This document shows, piece after piece, positions 47,949-56,229 of a stretch of 64,000 nucleotides of DNA. The position numbers and the translations under genes are program-made. The notes beneath the pieces were generated by a model. The model was given only the letters and a program-made list of their open reading frames with translations. It made no database searches and had not been told where the DNA came from. Each line of letters opens with the position of its first letter. Position 1 is the first letter of the stretch. This DNA comes from Corynebacterium lactis RW2-5 (lineage in GTDB: Bacteria > Actinomycetota > Actinomycetes > Mycobacteriales > Mycobacteriaceae): the NCBI RefSeq assembly GCF_001274895.1, contig NZ_CP006841.1, positions 1,736,001 through 1,800,000 on the forward strand. The letters run 5' to 3'.

Positions 47949-48584
47949 GTGATTTACAGTGTTGTGCCAATGTCGGAGGCTGATTTTGAGCTCCGCCTCG
48001 AAGAGGCAGTTTCGCTGTACATCACTGCGATGAAATACAATCCGGCGATTTTCTCGGGACGCCTAACAGAATGGGCGAAGCAACCCCTGCTCCCCGGGTT
48101 TACCGCTGTAGGTGCCATCGCGCACCCAGAAGGCGTATCCCCCAGCGAGGCCCTGGACGACCCGCGGTATCCGCTGATTGGCATCGGATATTGCCGAACT
48201 GGACGCGACACCTATTGGTGGCACCGCCAAGTTCGCGCCGGGATGGCATCGTCCGGGTGGCCGCTTCGAACTATCAGTACGCTTTTGGGAAACTACGCGG
48301 AGCTCTCGGAAATTCACATTCATCCCGACTACCAGGGCAAGGGCGTCGGAAAGCGGTTACTGCGGGAACTCATCTCCGGCAGAGAAGAGGCGGTGGTGCT
48401 GCTCTCGACGCCTGAGTTCCCAAACGAAGCGAACCGAGCATGGCGCCTCTACCGACAATTTGGATTCGTCGATGTTCTGCGAAATTTCCATTTCAACGGC
48501 GATTCCCGCCCCTTTGCAGTGTTAGGAGTAAAGGTTCCTCATGACAGCGTCACCGGCGCCGCAGACGGCAACAGCGCGGAATAA
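47949..48584 (+). CDS. GNAT family N-acetyltransferase
   Basis: 211 residues. The acetyl-CoA motif A is LSEIHIHPDYQGKGVGKRLL, followed by ANRAWRLYRQFGFVDVLRNF (motif B). The N-terminal third is longer than in minimal GNATs. Orthologous by position to M. tuberculosis Rv2170. Substrate unknown. It overlaps lppM by 44 nt, so the two are co-transcribed. Confidence 0.88.
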   Translation: MIYSVVPMSEADFELRLEEAVSLYITAMKYNPAIFSGRLTEWAKQPLLPGFTAVGAIAHPEGVSPSEALDDPRYPLIGIGYCRTGRDTYWWHRQVRAGMASSGWPLRTISTLLGNYAELSEIHIHPDYQGKGVGKRLLRELISGREEAVVLLSTPEFPNEANRAWRLYRQFGFVDVLRNFHFNGDSRPFAVLGVKVPHDSVTGAADGNSAE

Positions 48585-49230
48585 GACTTGGCCGACATTC
48601 TCGCGCCTTCGCAGGCTTGCAGCCTTCGGGTCGCTGGCCGCAGTCCTGCCCCTCACCGGATGCTTCGAAGCGCAGGCCGGGATGACAATTACCGGAGACG
48701 ACCGAGTCAACGGTGCCGTCAGAATCACCCCGAACGAATCAGCCCGCTCCCAGTTCAGTGACTGGCAAGCTCCCGAAGAGCTCCGCGATCGTGTCACCAC
48801 TAATGTGCTCGACAGCCAGACGGGGCGCATGGAAGTCTCCTTCGCCGATCTACGCTTCAGCGAGGTCACCGACACCCTGAGCACGCTTTCCGACGACACC
48901 ATTGCCATCGAAATCGCCCGCACCGGCGGCGACCAAATTTCCATCAACGGAAGCGTGGATCTCAGCCACGTGCCGGACTCGAATATCGACCTGCTCGTAA
49001 ATTTCCCCGAGGAAGTTACTAACTCTAACGGCCGCTCCAGTGCACCGAACAAGGTTGAGTGGCAATTCAACGCCGGAGAAAAACACTCGGTGTGGGCATC
49101 CTCACCTGCGGGTTCAACCAAGCGCAATGAGTTCCTGATCTACGCTGCAGCCGCCGCGGCAATCGGCATTCTCGCCTCTATCTTGGGCGTGCTGTGGGCA
49201 CGCCGAATCAGGGATATGCAGGACTTTTAG
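48541..49230 (+). CDS. lppM: LppM-like lipoprotein
   Basis: 229 residues. Signal peptide with a twin-Arg-like RLRRLAAFG and lipobox LPLTGC, an outer domain (FEAQAGMTITGDDRVNGAVRI onwards) and a C-terminal membrane helix (LIYAAAAAAIGILASILGVLW), the layout of mycobacterial LppM (Rv2171). AAAGG lies 6 nt before ATG 48541. M. tuberculosis LppM affects phagosome handling and surface mannosylated lipids; a role here is unproved. Convergent with metF. Confidence 0.85.
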   Translation: MTASPAPQTATARNKTWPTFSRLRRLAAFGSLAAVLPLTGCFEAQAGMTITGDDRVNGAVRITPNESARSQFSDWQAPEELRDRVTTNVLDSQTGRMEVSFADLRFSEVTDTLSTLSDDTIAIEIARTGGDQISINGSVDLSHVPDSNIDLLVNFPEEVTNSNGRSSAPNKVEWQFNAGEKHSVWASSPAGSTKRNEFLIYAAAAAAIGILASILGVLWARRIRDMQDF

Positions 49231-49256
49231 CCCCCTCCCCCGTTGTGTGGGAGGGA

Positions 49257-50243
49257 TTAAAAGCCGCCCCTAAGCATGTCCTGTCCTGTGCCCCACGCTG
49301 GGGCCATACCCAGGTTATGCAGCACCTCCTGCGAAGCCCGGGCAAAGTTCATAGTCATAAAGTGCAGGCCGGGGACACCTTCGGAGATAAGCCTCTCGGC
49401 CATTTGCGTAGAAATCTCGATTCCGACCTTGCGGATTTCGTCTTTGTTTGCCTGCTCGTCCCCTGCAGCGGCTGCAATGAGGCGCTCCTCCAGGCCTGCG
49501 GGCAACTTGGCACCGGAAAGCTCCACCTGCTTGCGAACCGATCGCAGTGAGGTAATCGGCATTAGGCCGGGGATAATCGGCTTTTGCCCATGCTCAGAGT
49601 CTGCGGCGGCGAGCCTGTCGCGAAGTTTCAGATAGTGCTCCACATCGAAGAACATCTGCGTAATCGAGTACTCGGCACCAGCGCGCAGTTTCGTCAGAGT
49701 GTACTTCGTATCGTGCTCTAGATCGGGCGAACGGTAGTGGCCCTCCGGGAACGAGGCGATTCCTATTTCGAACTTGGCGAATTCCGGTTCCGAACGGATT
49801 AATTCAATCAGTTCGCTGGCGTAGCGCAGCCCGCCCTCAGTCTGTACCCAGGGGCCGAGCGGCTCTCCGGGTGGGTCTCCCCGCAGAACGAGAAGATTGG
49901 TAAGGCCTCTGTCGAGATAAGAGCGCAGGATTTCGCGGAGCTCATCCACGGTGTGCTCTACCAGGGTTAGGTGAACTAGCGTCGTCAATGGTTGGCGGGA
50001 AACTCGCTGCGCGATGCGCAGAGTGCGGTTTCGACTGGAGCCGCCGGCCCCATAGGTTACTGATGCGAACGAAGCCCCAAGGTCGTGGAACGCCTCGGCA
50101 GCCCGAAGAAGGCGCTGTTCAGCTGCGTCGTCACGGGGAGGCATAAATTCGACAGAAAAGGGAATACTGCCAGCGCTTGGCATGGAAAGGGCCTGTCGAA
50201 TTGTTACCTGGCGGCCGGGAGTCGGAGGCATCGTAGAGGACAT
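49257..50243 (-). CDS. metF: 5,10-methylenetetrahydrofolate reductase
   Basis: 328-residue FAD TIM-barrel enzyme making 5-methyl-THF for methionine synthesis. FSVEFMPPRDDAAEQRL carries the catalytic Glu; SVTYGAGGSSRNRT, LTLVEHTVDELREIL, LLVLRGDPPGE and QMFFDVEHYLKLRDRL are family segments. ATG 50243 is preferred to the frame's earlier GTG-type starts because TAAACT sits 8 nt upstream, implying a leaderless mRNA; it also avoids overlapping idsA. Confidence 0.94.
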   Translation of the reverse strand: MSSTMPPTPGRQVTIRQALSMPSAGSIPFSVEFMPPRDDAAEQRLLRAAEAFHDLGASFASVTYGAGGSSRNRTLRIAQRVSRQPLTTLVHLTLVEHTVDELREILRSYLDRGLTNLLVLRGDPPGEPLGPWVQTEGGLRYASELIELIRSEPEFAKFEIGIASFPEGHYRSPDLEHDTKYTLTKLRAGAEYSITQMFFDVEHYLKLRDRLAAADSEHGQKPIIPGLMPITSLRSVRKQVELSGAKLPAGLEERLIAAAAGDEQANKDEIRKVGIEISTQMAERLISEGVPGLHFMTMNFARASQEVLHNLGMAPAWGTGQDMLRGGF

Positions 50244-50251
50244 AGTCAAAC

Positions 50252-50257
50252 AGTTTA
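50252..50257 (-). promoter_or_regulatory. Candidate -10 element, leaderless start of metF
   Basis: TAAACT on the minus strand, 8 nt from ATG 50243; no Shine-Dalgarno. Confidence 0.45.
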
Positions 50258-50267
50258 AGTGGTGGCC

Positions 50268-50273
50268 TATCCT
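50268..50273 (+). promoter_or_regulatory. Candidate -10 element of idsA operon
   Basis: TATCCT on the plus strand gives a start near 50280 and a leader of about 30 nt containing GAGAGG before ATG 50310. It faces the metF promoter only 11 bp away. Confidence 0.4.
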
Positions 50274-50309
50274 TAAGTGAGCATTACCCGTCACGCACGA
50301 GAGGCCGAC

Positions 50310-51422
50310 ATGAGCGATACTGACCACCTGGCGCAGATAAGTCCCCGGGAAGTGCCGGCGGCCGTGACGGAAACTCTGAGGGGTTACTTCGCCGGTAGAA
50401 GGGGCGAATCGGAGAATATCGACGCCGTATTCGGAGACATCGTCGATTCGCTGGAATCTTTCGTGCTCAACGGCGGAAAGCGCGTTCGACCGGCCTTTGC
50501 ATGGCAGGGCTGGCTCGGGGCGGGAGGCGCAGAGGCAACCTCCTCAGACAGGGAGGACCCGGCTGCTGTACTTACCGCAGTCAGCTCGCTGGAGTTAATC
50601 CAAGCCTGCGCCCTAATTCATGACGACATTATTGATGATGCCGATACCCGCCGTGGATTCCCCACCATTCATAAGGTCTACGAAGCTAAACACAGGGAAA
50701 ACGGATGGAGGGGCTCCGCACCTCGCTACGGTGTCTCAACCGCGATCTTGGCGGGAGACGTGGCCCTAGCCTGGGCTGACGATATGCTGCACAGCTCCGG
50801 GCTGTCACGGGATGCCATCGCTCGTGCGCTAGTACCCTGGCGGGCCATGCGCACAGAAGTTCTAGGCGGACAGCTGCTCGACATTACGGCCGAGGCCAGC
50901 AGCGACGGCCGTGTGGAAACAGCGCAGAAGGTCAATCTGTACAAAACCGCTGCGTACACGATTGAGCGACCGCTGCACATCGGGGCCGCGATTGCCGGGG
51001 CGCCAGACAAGCTAATCGCCGCCTACCGCAGTTTCGGTCGGGATATCGGCGTGGCGTTTCAGCTCCGCGATGACCAGCTCGGAGTCTTCGGAGACCCGGC
51101 GGTTACGGGCAAGCCGGCTGGCGACGATCTCCGCGAAGGAAAGCGCACCGTCCTGGTCGGCACCGCACTGCAGATCTTCAACGGTTCTGACCCGAAAAAG
51201 GCGCAGATTATCGACGAAAACCTGGGCAATGTCAGCAGCCCCGAGGACATCGATCGTCTCCGCGAGCTCATCGCTGAATCGGGCGCGGCAGACGAAGTCG
51301 AAAGGGAGATCGACCGTCTGACGGAACGGGCGTTTAAGTCTCTCGAAAAGGCCGACCTTCCTGAGGCCAATCGCGAGAATCTCATCGCGATGGGTATCCG
51401 CGCAACCACCCGACAGAGCTAG
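50310..51422 (+). CDS. idsA: Geranylgeranyl diphosphate synthase-type polyprenyl synthetase
   Basis: 370 residues. First Asp-rich motif HDDIIDDADTRRG, second FQLRDDQLGVFGDP, with GGKRVRPAF and KTAAYTIERPLHIGAAI between. Condenses allylic diphosphates with IPP; the residues before the first motif (ELIQACALI) lack bulky aromatics, which fits C20 or longer products. GAGAGG lies 6 nt before ATG 50310; GTG 50277 is less likely. First gene of idsA-crtI-mptA-crtB, so its product can feed phytoene synthesis. Synteny with Rv2173 (idsA2). Confidence 0.92.
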   Translation: MSDTDHLAQISPREVPAAVTETLRGYFAGRRGESENIDAVFGDIVDSLESFVLNGGKRVRPAFAWQGWLGAGGAEATSSDREDPAAVLTAVSSLELIQACALIHDDIIDDADTRRGFPTIHKVYEAKHRENGWRGSAPRYGVSTAILAGDVALAWADDMLHSSGLSRDAIARALVPWRAMRTEVLGGQLLDITAEASSDGRVETAQKVNLYKTAAYTIERPLHIGAAIAGAPDKLIAAYRSFGRDIGVAFQLRDDQLGVFGDPAVTGKPAGDDLREGKRTVLVGTALQIFNGSDPKKAQIIDENLGNVSSPEDIDRLRELIAESGAADEVEREIDRLTERAFKSLEKADLPEANRENLIAMGIRATTRQS

Positions 51423-51436
51423 GCCACGACGCCAAA

Positions 51437-53107
51437 ATGATTAAGCAGAATCGCCCGCGACAGGCTACGCTGCCGCCGTCGGAAAGCGGCGCGAGCCGAC
51501 CGCATGTAGTGATTGTCGGCGCAGGGCTATCCGGCTTGACAGCCGGGCTGTACGCTACCGCGGCGGGTTATCGAGTCACCGTGGTTGAGCGCGAGCACTT
51601 CATCGGAGGTCGCTGCGCTACTGAGACCGTGAGCACCCAGCTCACCGACGGCCCCGTGAGCGCAAGATTCGACACGGGGGCGACCGTGTGGACCATGCCG
51701 GGCCTAGTCGAAGAGGCTGTCGCGGCCGTTGGACTGAGCATCAACGATATTGATGAGTCCTTCCACGCGCTGCCCGTCACGCCGTCCTACCACGCACAAT
51801 TTGCCGATTGCGGCGGGCTCGACGTCTTCTCGGAGGAAAGCGCAATGGCCGCGGAGCTCCGCCGCTTTGGCGCCTCGGAGCGAACCGTCCGCGGCTATTC
51901 CAAGCTGCGGGTGTGGTTCAAGGGGCTTTTCGATGCCTCATTCGCCAACTTCATGTCCCGCAGTTTCGACCGTGTCACTGATCTAATCACCGGGCCCGGC
52001 GCGCTGAGCGACCTGGTCAAGCTAATGAAGCTCGGGGCGTTCGGTCCCCTCGAGCGGAAGGTGCACGATTTCCTGGACGATAGCGAGCTGACCCGCGTGT
52101 TTAGTTTTCAGGCTCTGTACGCGGGAGTGGCTCCGGCGAAGGCACGCGCGGTCTACGGCTGCATTTCGCATATGGACACCTCACTCGGGGTGTTCGTGCC
52201 ACGCTCTGAGCGCTTCGGCAACGAGATGGGCGCGGTCGCCAGGATTCTCGCCGAAGCCCTCACCAGGGCAGGCGGGTCTATTGTGCTGGGAACCCGGGTT
52301 ATGGGGCTTAGGCTTAACGACGAAGGCCTGGTCTCCGCCGTCCAGGTAGACCGTGGTGTCGAAGCCGGCGATGATGCGACCGGCGCTCTGGAGGATATTG
52401 CCGCGCAGGCTGTGATTTGTACGCCGGACCTGCCAGTTGTGCAGGGCTGGATGAATGAAGCGGGCAGACAGCAGAAGAGGCGTTTGATCCCTCTGCGTTT
52501 CTCCCCGTCCGCGGTAGTGGCGCATGGGCTTGTCCCTACTGACATCGCGGCAGGATGGCCGCGACGTCACCACCTGATTTCTTTCGGGCATGAGTGGGAC
52601 AAGACGTTCCGTGAGATTTCTTCCCCGTCCGGAGGGGCAATCATGTCGGATCCGTCGCTACTGGTGACGCGCCCGGCTGTGACCTCGCCCGAGCGCGTCG
52701 TACAGGATAGCTCCGGACGCGAGTTCGAGCCGGTCAGCGTGCTGGCCCCCTGCCCCAACCTGGATTCCGCCGCCGTCGATTGGGACGCTGTGAAAGACGC
52801 GTACGTCATGGAGCTGGCAAGTGTGCTCGAAGAACGAGGATTTTTCGGAATCTCCGAGCATTGGAAAGTCGGGCGCATCGACTCTCCAAACGACTGGCTA
52901 CGGCGAGGAATGGGGGCCGGCTCCCCGTTCGGTCTGGCTCATCTCTTCCGCCAGACGGGTCCCTTTAGGCCGCGGAACTTCTCCCCTGCTATGCCGGGCA
53001 ACGTGATACTCGCTGGCTCGACTACCGTTCCCGGAGTTGGCGTGCCCACCGTGATGATTTCGGGCAGGCTAGCCGCCGAGCGGTTGGGGCCGTTGGCGAG
53101 CCATTAG
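51437..53107 (+). CDS. crtI: Phytoene desaturase-type FAD oxidoreductase (CrtI family)
   Basis: 556 residues. N-terminal FAD loop VVIVGAGLSGLTAGLYA followed by VTVVEREHFIGGRC; C-terminal CrtI signature AGSTTVPGVGVPTVMISGRLAAERL region. FSFQALYAGVAPAKA lies in the substrate domain. With the neighbouring GGPP synthase and phytoene synthase it should convert phytoene to a coloured polyene. A CrtN-type or carotenoid oxygenase-type relative cannot be excluded. Starts 14 nt after idsA, without a clear ribosome-binding site. Confidence 0.88.
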   Translation: MIKQNRPRQATLPPSESGASRPHVVIVGAGLSGLTAGLYATAAGYRVTVVEREHFIGGRCATETVSTQLTDGPVSARFDTGATVWTMPGLVEEAVAAVGLSINDIDESFHALPVTPSYHAQFADCGGLDVFSEESAMAAELRRFGASERTVRGYSKLRVWFKGLFDASFANFMSRSFDRVTDLITGPGALSDLVKLMKLGAFGPLERKVHDFLDDSELTRVFSFQALYAGVAPAKARAVYGCISHMDTSLGVFVPRSERFGNEMGAVARILAEALTRAGGSIVLGTRVMGLRLNDEGLVSAVQVDRGVEAGDDATGALEDIAAQAVICTPDLPVVQGWMNEAGRQQKRRLIPLRFSPSAVVAHGLVPTDIAAGWPRRHHLISFGHEWDKTFREISSPSGGAIMSDPSLLVTRPAVTSPERVVQDSSGREFEPVSVLAPCPNLDSAAVDWDAVKDAYVMELASVLEERGFFGISEHWKVGRIDSPNDWLRRGMGAGSPFGLAHLFRQTGPFRPRNFSPAMPGNVILAGSTTVPGVGVPTVMISGRLAAERLGPLASH

Positions 53108-53147
53108 AATCAAGATAACTGACTACATCGACGATTTTTAGGTTGAC

Positions 53148-54689
53148 ATGAAAATTTCTCGGAGCGCGCTGATCGGCGTTGCTGGTACCGCGCTGATTGC
53201 GGTGGGTTCCTACGGTGGTGGCTCGACCCGGTACCGCGGGGGCGTCGTCAGCGCTCTGGGGTTGGATTGGATCACCTACGGTCACGGGTTTTTCCTGTTC
53301 GAGTCGATAATTTGGATCGGCATCGTCCTGCTGGTTACCTCGTGGCTGCAAATCGGTCGAAAGCAGGTTTTCGCTGAAGGCGTTGCCGGGCCGAAGGACT
53401 CCGAGGGCGCTTTGAAAACGCTCAACCGCGTCCTCCTGACCTGGTTGATTCCGCTTTCCTTAGCGGGCCCGGTGTTTTCTCGCGATGTCTATTCCTACCT
53501 AATGCAAGGCGCAATGGTTCGGGATGGCTTCGATCCCTACACCGAGGGCGCGGCAGTCAACCCCGGCCCGATGCTGCTGGAAGTCTCCGCCGACTGGCGC
53601 AATACGACGACGCCCTACGGCCCGCTACACCTGGGAATTGGCGAAGCAATTACGTCTGCTGTGGGTGACAACATCACAGTCGGAGTCATCGCCTATCGCA
53701 TCCTGTGTCTGCTAGGTTTCGCGGCGATTGCCTGGTCGATTCCGAAGATTGCGCGAGCTTTGGGCGCGAATGTTGCGCTGGCACAATGGCTCGGCGTGCT
53801 CAATCCACTGGTTCTACTGCATCTCATAGCGGGCCTGCACAACGAGGCCCTGATGGTGGGCATTGTCAGCCTCGCTTTAGTCGCGGCCCTCGAGATGGAG
53901 CGGTACGCAGGTGGTGCCGTTGCTGCCATCGCAATCGGCATTGGCGTCGCACTGAAGGCGACGGCGGTTCTGGCGCTTCCGTTCGTTGTCTGGATCGTGC
54001 TGACCCGTCGTGAGCCGCTGTCCCGTTTCCGCTCCGCGGTCCGACGGCTTCCGGCGCTGTTTGCGGTGGGCATTGCGCTGTCTGTCATCATGGTCGCAAC
54101 CCTCGCCGCCGTGACCTGGCTGGTGGAGTCCTCGTGGGGCTGGATTTCGGAAATCAGCGGCAATACCAAGGTGATTAATCCTCTCGCTGCCCCCTCTGCA
54201 GTCGCTGGCGTCATCGCCGCGGTGATGGGGTGGGTTAATGACGATGTCACATTCAACATCATCGTCAGTTACACGCGGCGCGTCTCGACTGTGATTATGC
54301 TGCTCGGTCTGGTCGCGAGCTGGCTGTACTTCCGAGTGACCCCACGTAGCAACGTCGCGGGTATGATTGCGGCTTACGTCGTGGCCTGCGTGTTTAACGC
54401 GGTGGCTCTGCCCTGGTACTACGCCAGCCTGCTGACTCCGATGGGAACGGTCCGCCCGCCGCGGTGGCTCGTCCAGGCTACAGTCCTGTTCACTTTCATC
54501 CTGACGCTATCCTTCGCCGGTGGCGGCAATCACCGCTTTTACGACGCGCCGTGGATGATTATCGTTACCGTCGCCGGATGGCTCGCCACCGGGTGGCTGG
54601 TCAATGGGCGCGTTTCGTGGCGTTACTCCTGGCGCGATGAGTCCGCTGCGAAGGAATCTCGCCAGCTGCAGGGAGTGTCACACAGGTGA
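53148..54689 (+). CDS. mptA: Alpha-1,6-mannosyltransferase MptA/MptB family (polyprenol-phosphomannose dependent)
   Basis: 513 residues with about 12-13 hydrophobic helices, a GT-C fold. The first outer loop carries FSRDVYSYLMQGAMVRDGFDPYTEG, with the Asp pair expected for catalysis, and NPLVLLHLIAGLHNEALMVG follows. Elongates the alpha-1,6-mannan core of lipomannan at the outer membrane face. Synteny (after idsA, before Rv2175c and pknL) matches Rv2174 MptA rather than MptB. Its TGA overlaps the crtB GTG (GTGA), so a carotenoid gene is translationally coupled to it. Confidence 0.9.
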   Translation: MKISRSALIGVAGTALIAVGSYGGGSTRYRGGVVSALGLDWITYGHGFFLFESIIWIGIVLLVTSWLQIGRKQVFAEGVAGPKDSEGALKTLNRVLLTWLIPLSLAGPVFSRDVYSYLMQGAMVRDGFDPYTEGAAVNPGPMLLEVSADWRNTTTPYGPLHLGIGEAITSAVGDNITVGVIAYRILCLLGFAAIAWSIPKIARALGANVALAQWLGVLNPLVLLHLIAGLHNEALMVGIVSLALVAALEMERYAGGAVAAIAIGIGVALKATAVLALPFVVWIVLTRREPLSRFRSAVRRLPALFAVGIALSVIMVATLAAVTWLVESSWGWISEISGNTKVINPLAAPSAVAGVIAAVMGWVNDDVTFNIIVSYTRRVSTVIMLLGLVASWLYFRVTPRSNVAGMIAAYVVACVFNAVALPWYYASLLTPMGTVRPPRWLVQATVLFTFILTLSFAGGGNHRFYDAPWMIIVTVAGWLATGWLVNGRVSWRYSWRDESAAKESRQLQGVSHR

Positions 54690-55690
54690 CACCAATCTCC
54701 TCCTCTCCGAGCTCCGCGGGTCTCGCCACTTCTCGCGATTTCGCGCTCTGCCGGGGCATCACAGAGACTCATGGGCATACCTACGCCCTGGCCACGAAGA
54801 TCCTCGATTTTCGTCAGCGCCGCGCTGTGTGGGCGCTCTACGCCTGGGCTCGAATCGTCGATGATTACGTTGATTGCACCGAACACAGCGGTTGTCGCGC
54901 CGACCAAGTCGAAGAAACGGTACGCGGCCTGTCGCGCTGTCTCCAGGAGACGATTACCGCAGGCAGGCTCGTCGATTCCTCGCTTCCCGACGTCAGCAGG
55001 CCCCGGGACCTCGCTGTCATTTCAGCGGCTGCACAGACTTTTATAGATTTTGATATTGCGCCGACACTGGCCGAAGACTTTGTCGTTTCGATGCTTATGG
55101 ACGTACCGGATTCGACTGGGCACATTGCTCACTTCAACACGTGGGAGCAGCTCGAGGGCTACATGTGGGGTTCGGCTGCAGTCATCGGGCTGGAGATGAT
55201 GCCGATCTTGGGCACCCGCGAAGGTGTTGCCCGCGCGGAGGCCGAACCGTTTGCCGCGGACCTAGGACGGGCCTTCCAGCTCACGAATTTCCTGCGCGAC
55301 ATTGCCGAGGACCTCGAGCGAGGCCGAATCTACATTCCCCTGCAGGAGTGGTCGGCTTTCGGCGTGGAGCCGGACGAACTGTACTACTGTGCGGCCGAAA
55401 AACGAGCCACTCGACGGGTTAGGCGTGCGCTCGCTTTTGCCATCGCGCGCAACCGCGCCATCTACCGGGCTGCAGAGCCGGGGATTGGCATGCTCGCTTC
55501 GCCCGGCCGTCAAGCCATTCGCGCCGCATTCGTTCTGTACTCGGACATTCTCACCGAGATTGAGCGCGCGGATTACAACGTCTTCGGCGGGCGAGCCCGG
55601 GTAGGCACGACGCGCCGCGTTTCAGTGGCTCTCCCCCTTGCGGCCGCCGGGCTACTCGCGAGCTTTAACAAGCAGGGGCCACGCGAGTAG
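54686..55690 (+). CDS. crtB: Phytoene synthase (CrtB family)
   Basis: 334 residues. Joins two GGPP to phytoene. Asp-rich motifs: ARIVDDYVD (first) and NFLRDIAEDLERGRIYIP (second), with YALATKILDFRQRRAVWALYAW upstream in part. The squalene/phytoene synthase fold is complete. GTG start 54686 overlaps the mptA stop. Together with idsA and crtI it completes a lycopene-type pathway; no cyclase or elongase is in the window. Confidence 0.93.
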   Translation: MTPISSSPSSAGLATSRDFALCRGITETHGHTYALATKILDFRQRRAVWALYAWARIVDDYVDCTEHSGCRADQVEETVRGLSRCLQETITAGRLVDSSLPDVSRPRDLAVISAAAQTFIDFDIAPTLAEDFVVSMLMDVPDSTGHIAHFNTWEQLEGYMWGSAAVIGLEMMPILGTREGVARAEAEPFAADLGRAFQLTNFLRDIAEDLERGRIYIPLQEWSAFGVEPDELYYCAAEKRATRRVRRALAFAIARNRAIYRAAEPGIGMLASPGRQAIRAAFVLYSDILTEIERADYNVFGGRARVGTTRRVSVALPLAAAGLLASFNKQGPRE

Positions 55691-55725
55691 CCTGAGCCGT
55701 TTCTAAACAGCCGTTTCAGCACCCC

Positions 55726-56091
55726 TTAGAGGGCCATTGCCTGGGCGCGACGCATCACTTCGCGTGCCAGGTGCCCATGGAGAGCATCGACTGGTCGGCC
55801 CGGCAGGGATTCATCCTCTGCGAATAGCCATTCCAGGGTTTCTTCCTTGCTGTAGCCGCCGTCGGCAAGCAGGGCAAGAACTCCGGGGACGAAGCGGGCG
55901 ACTTCGTCACCTTCGAAAAAGCGCTCGGGTACCTGCGGGATATCGTCGCGCAGTACCGCGATTAGCTTTCCTTCCTGCAGCAGCGCGTGGACGCGGGTGA
56001 CGGCAACGCCAATCCGCTCGGCGGCATCTGGGATGTTCATGGTTGGCTCGTCGGGCTCAAGGACATCGGAGCACGTAGGAATTTTTCTCAC
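55726..56091 (-). CDS. Rv2175c-like DNA-binding protein
   Basis: 121 residues from GTG 56091. It matches the M. tuberculosis Rv2175c pattern: DVLEPDEPTMNIPDAAERIGV (helix-turn-helix, key part), VPERFFEGDEVARFVPGVL, GGYSKEETLEWLF and the C-terminal RPVDALHGHLAREVMRRAQAMAL segment. In M. tuberculosis this small winged-helix protein is phosphorylated by PknL, which lowers DNA binding. The longer frame (to 56568) would overlap pknL and is rejected. Convergent with crtB and divergent from pknL. Confidence 0.88.
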   Translation of the reverse strand: MRKIPTCSDVLEPDEPTMNIPDAAERIGVAVTRVHALLQEGKLIAVLRDDIPQVPERFFEGDEVARFVPGVLALLADGGYSKEETLEWLFAEDESLPGRPVDALHGHLAREVMRRAQAMAL

Positions 56092-56149
56092 ATCGACTAA
56101 CTTTAGCGTCTCGCCGCGGTGCGAAGCTTCTTCGGTCCGGTAGTCCCCA

Positions 56150-56155
56150 TATACT
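56150..56155 (+). promoter_or_regulatory. Candidate pknL -10 element
   Basis: TATACT, 74 nt before ATG 56230, in the 138-nt divergent region. Only a weak CTTCTT could serve as -35. Confidence 0.4.
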
Positions 56156-56229
56156 TGGTGACGCAATTGCCGCCGGCCTTTTCTACCAAGGGCGGAGGCT
56201 GCGGAAGAAGGAAAGGTGAGGGCAAGTTC

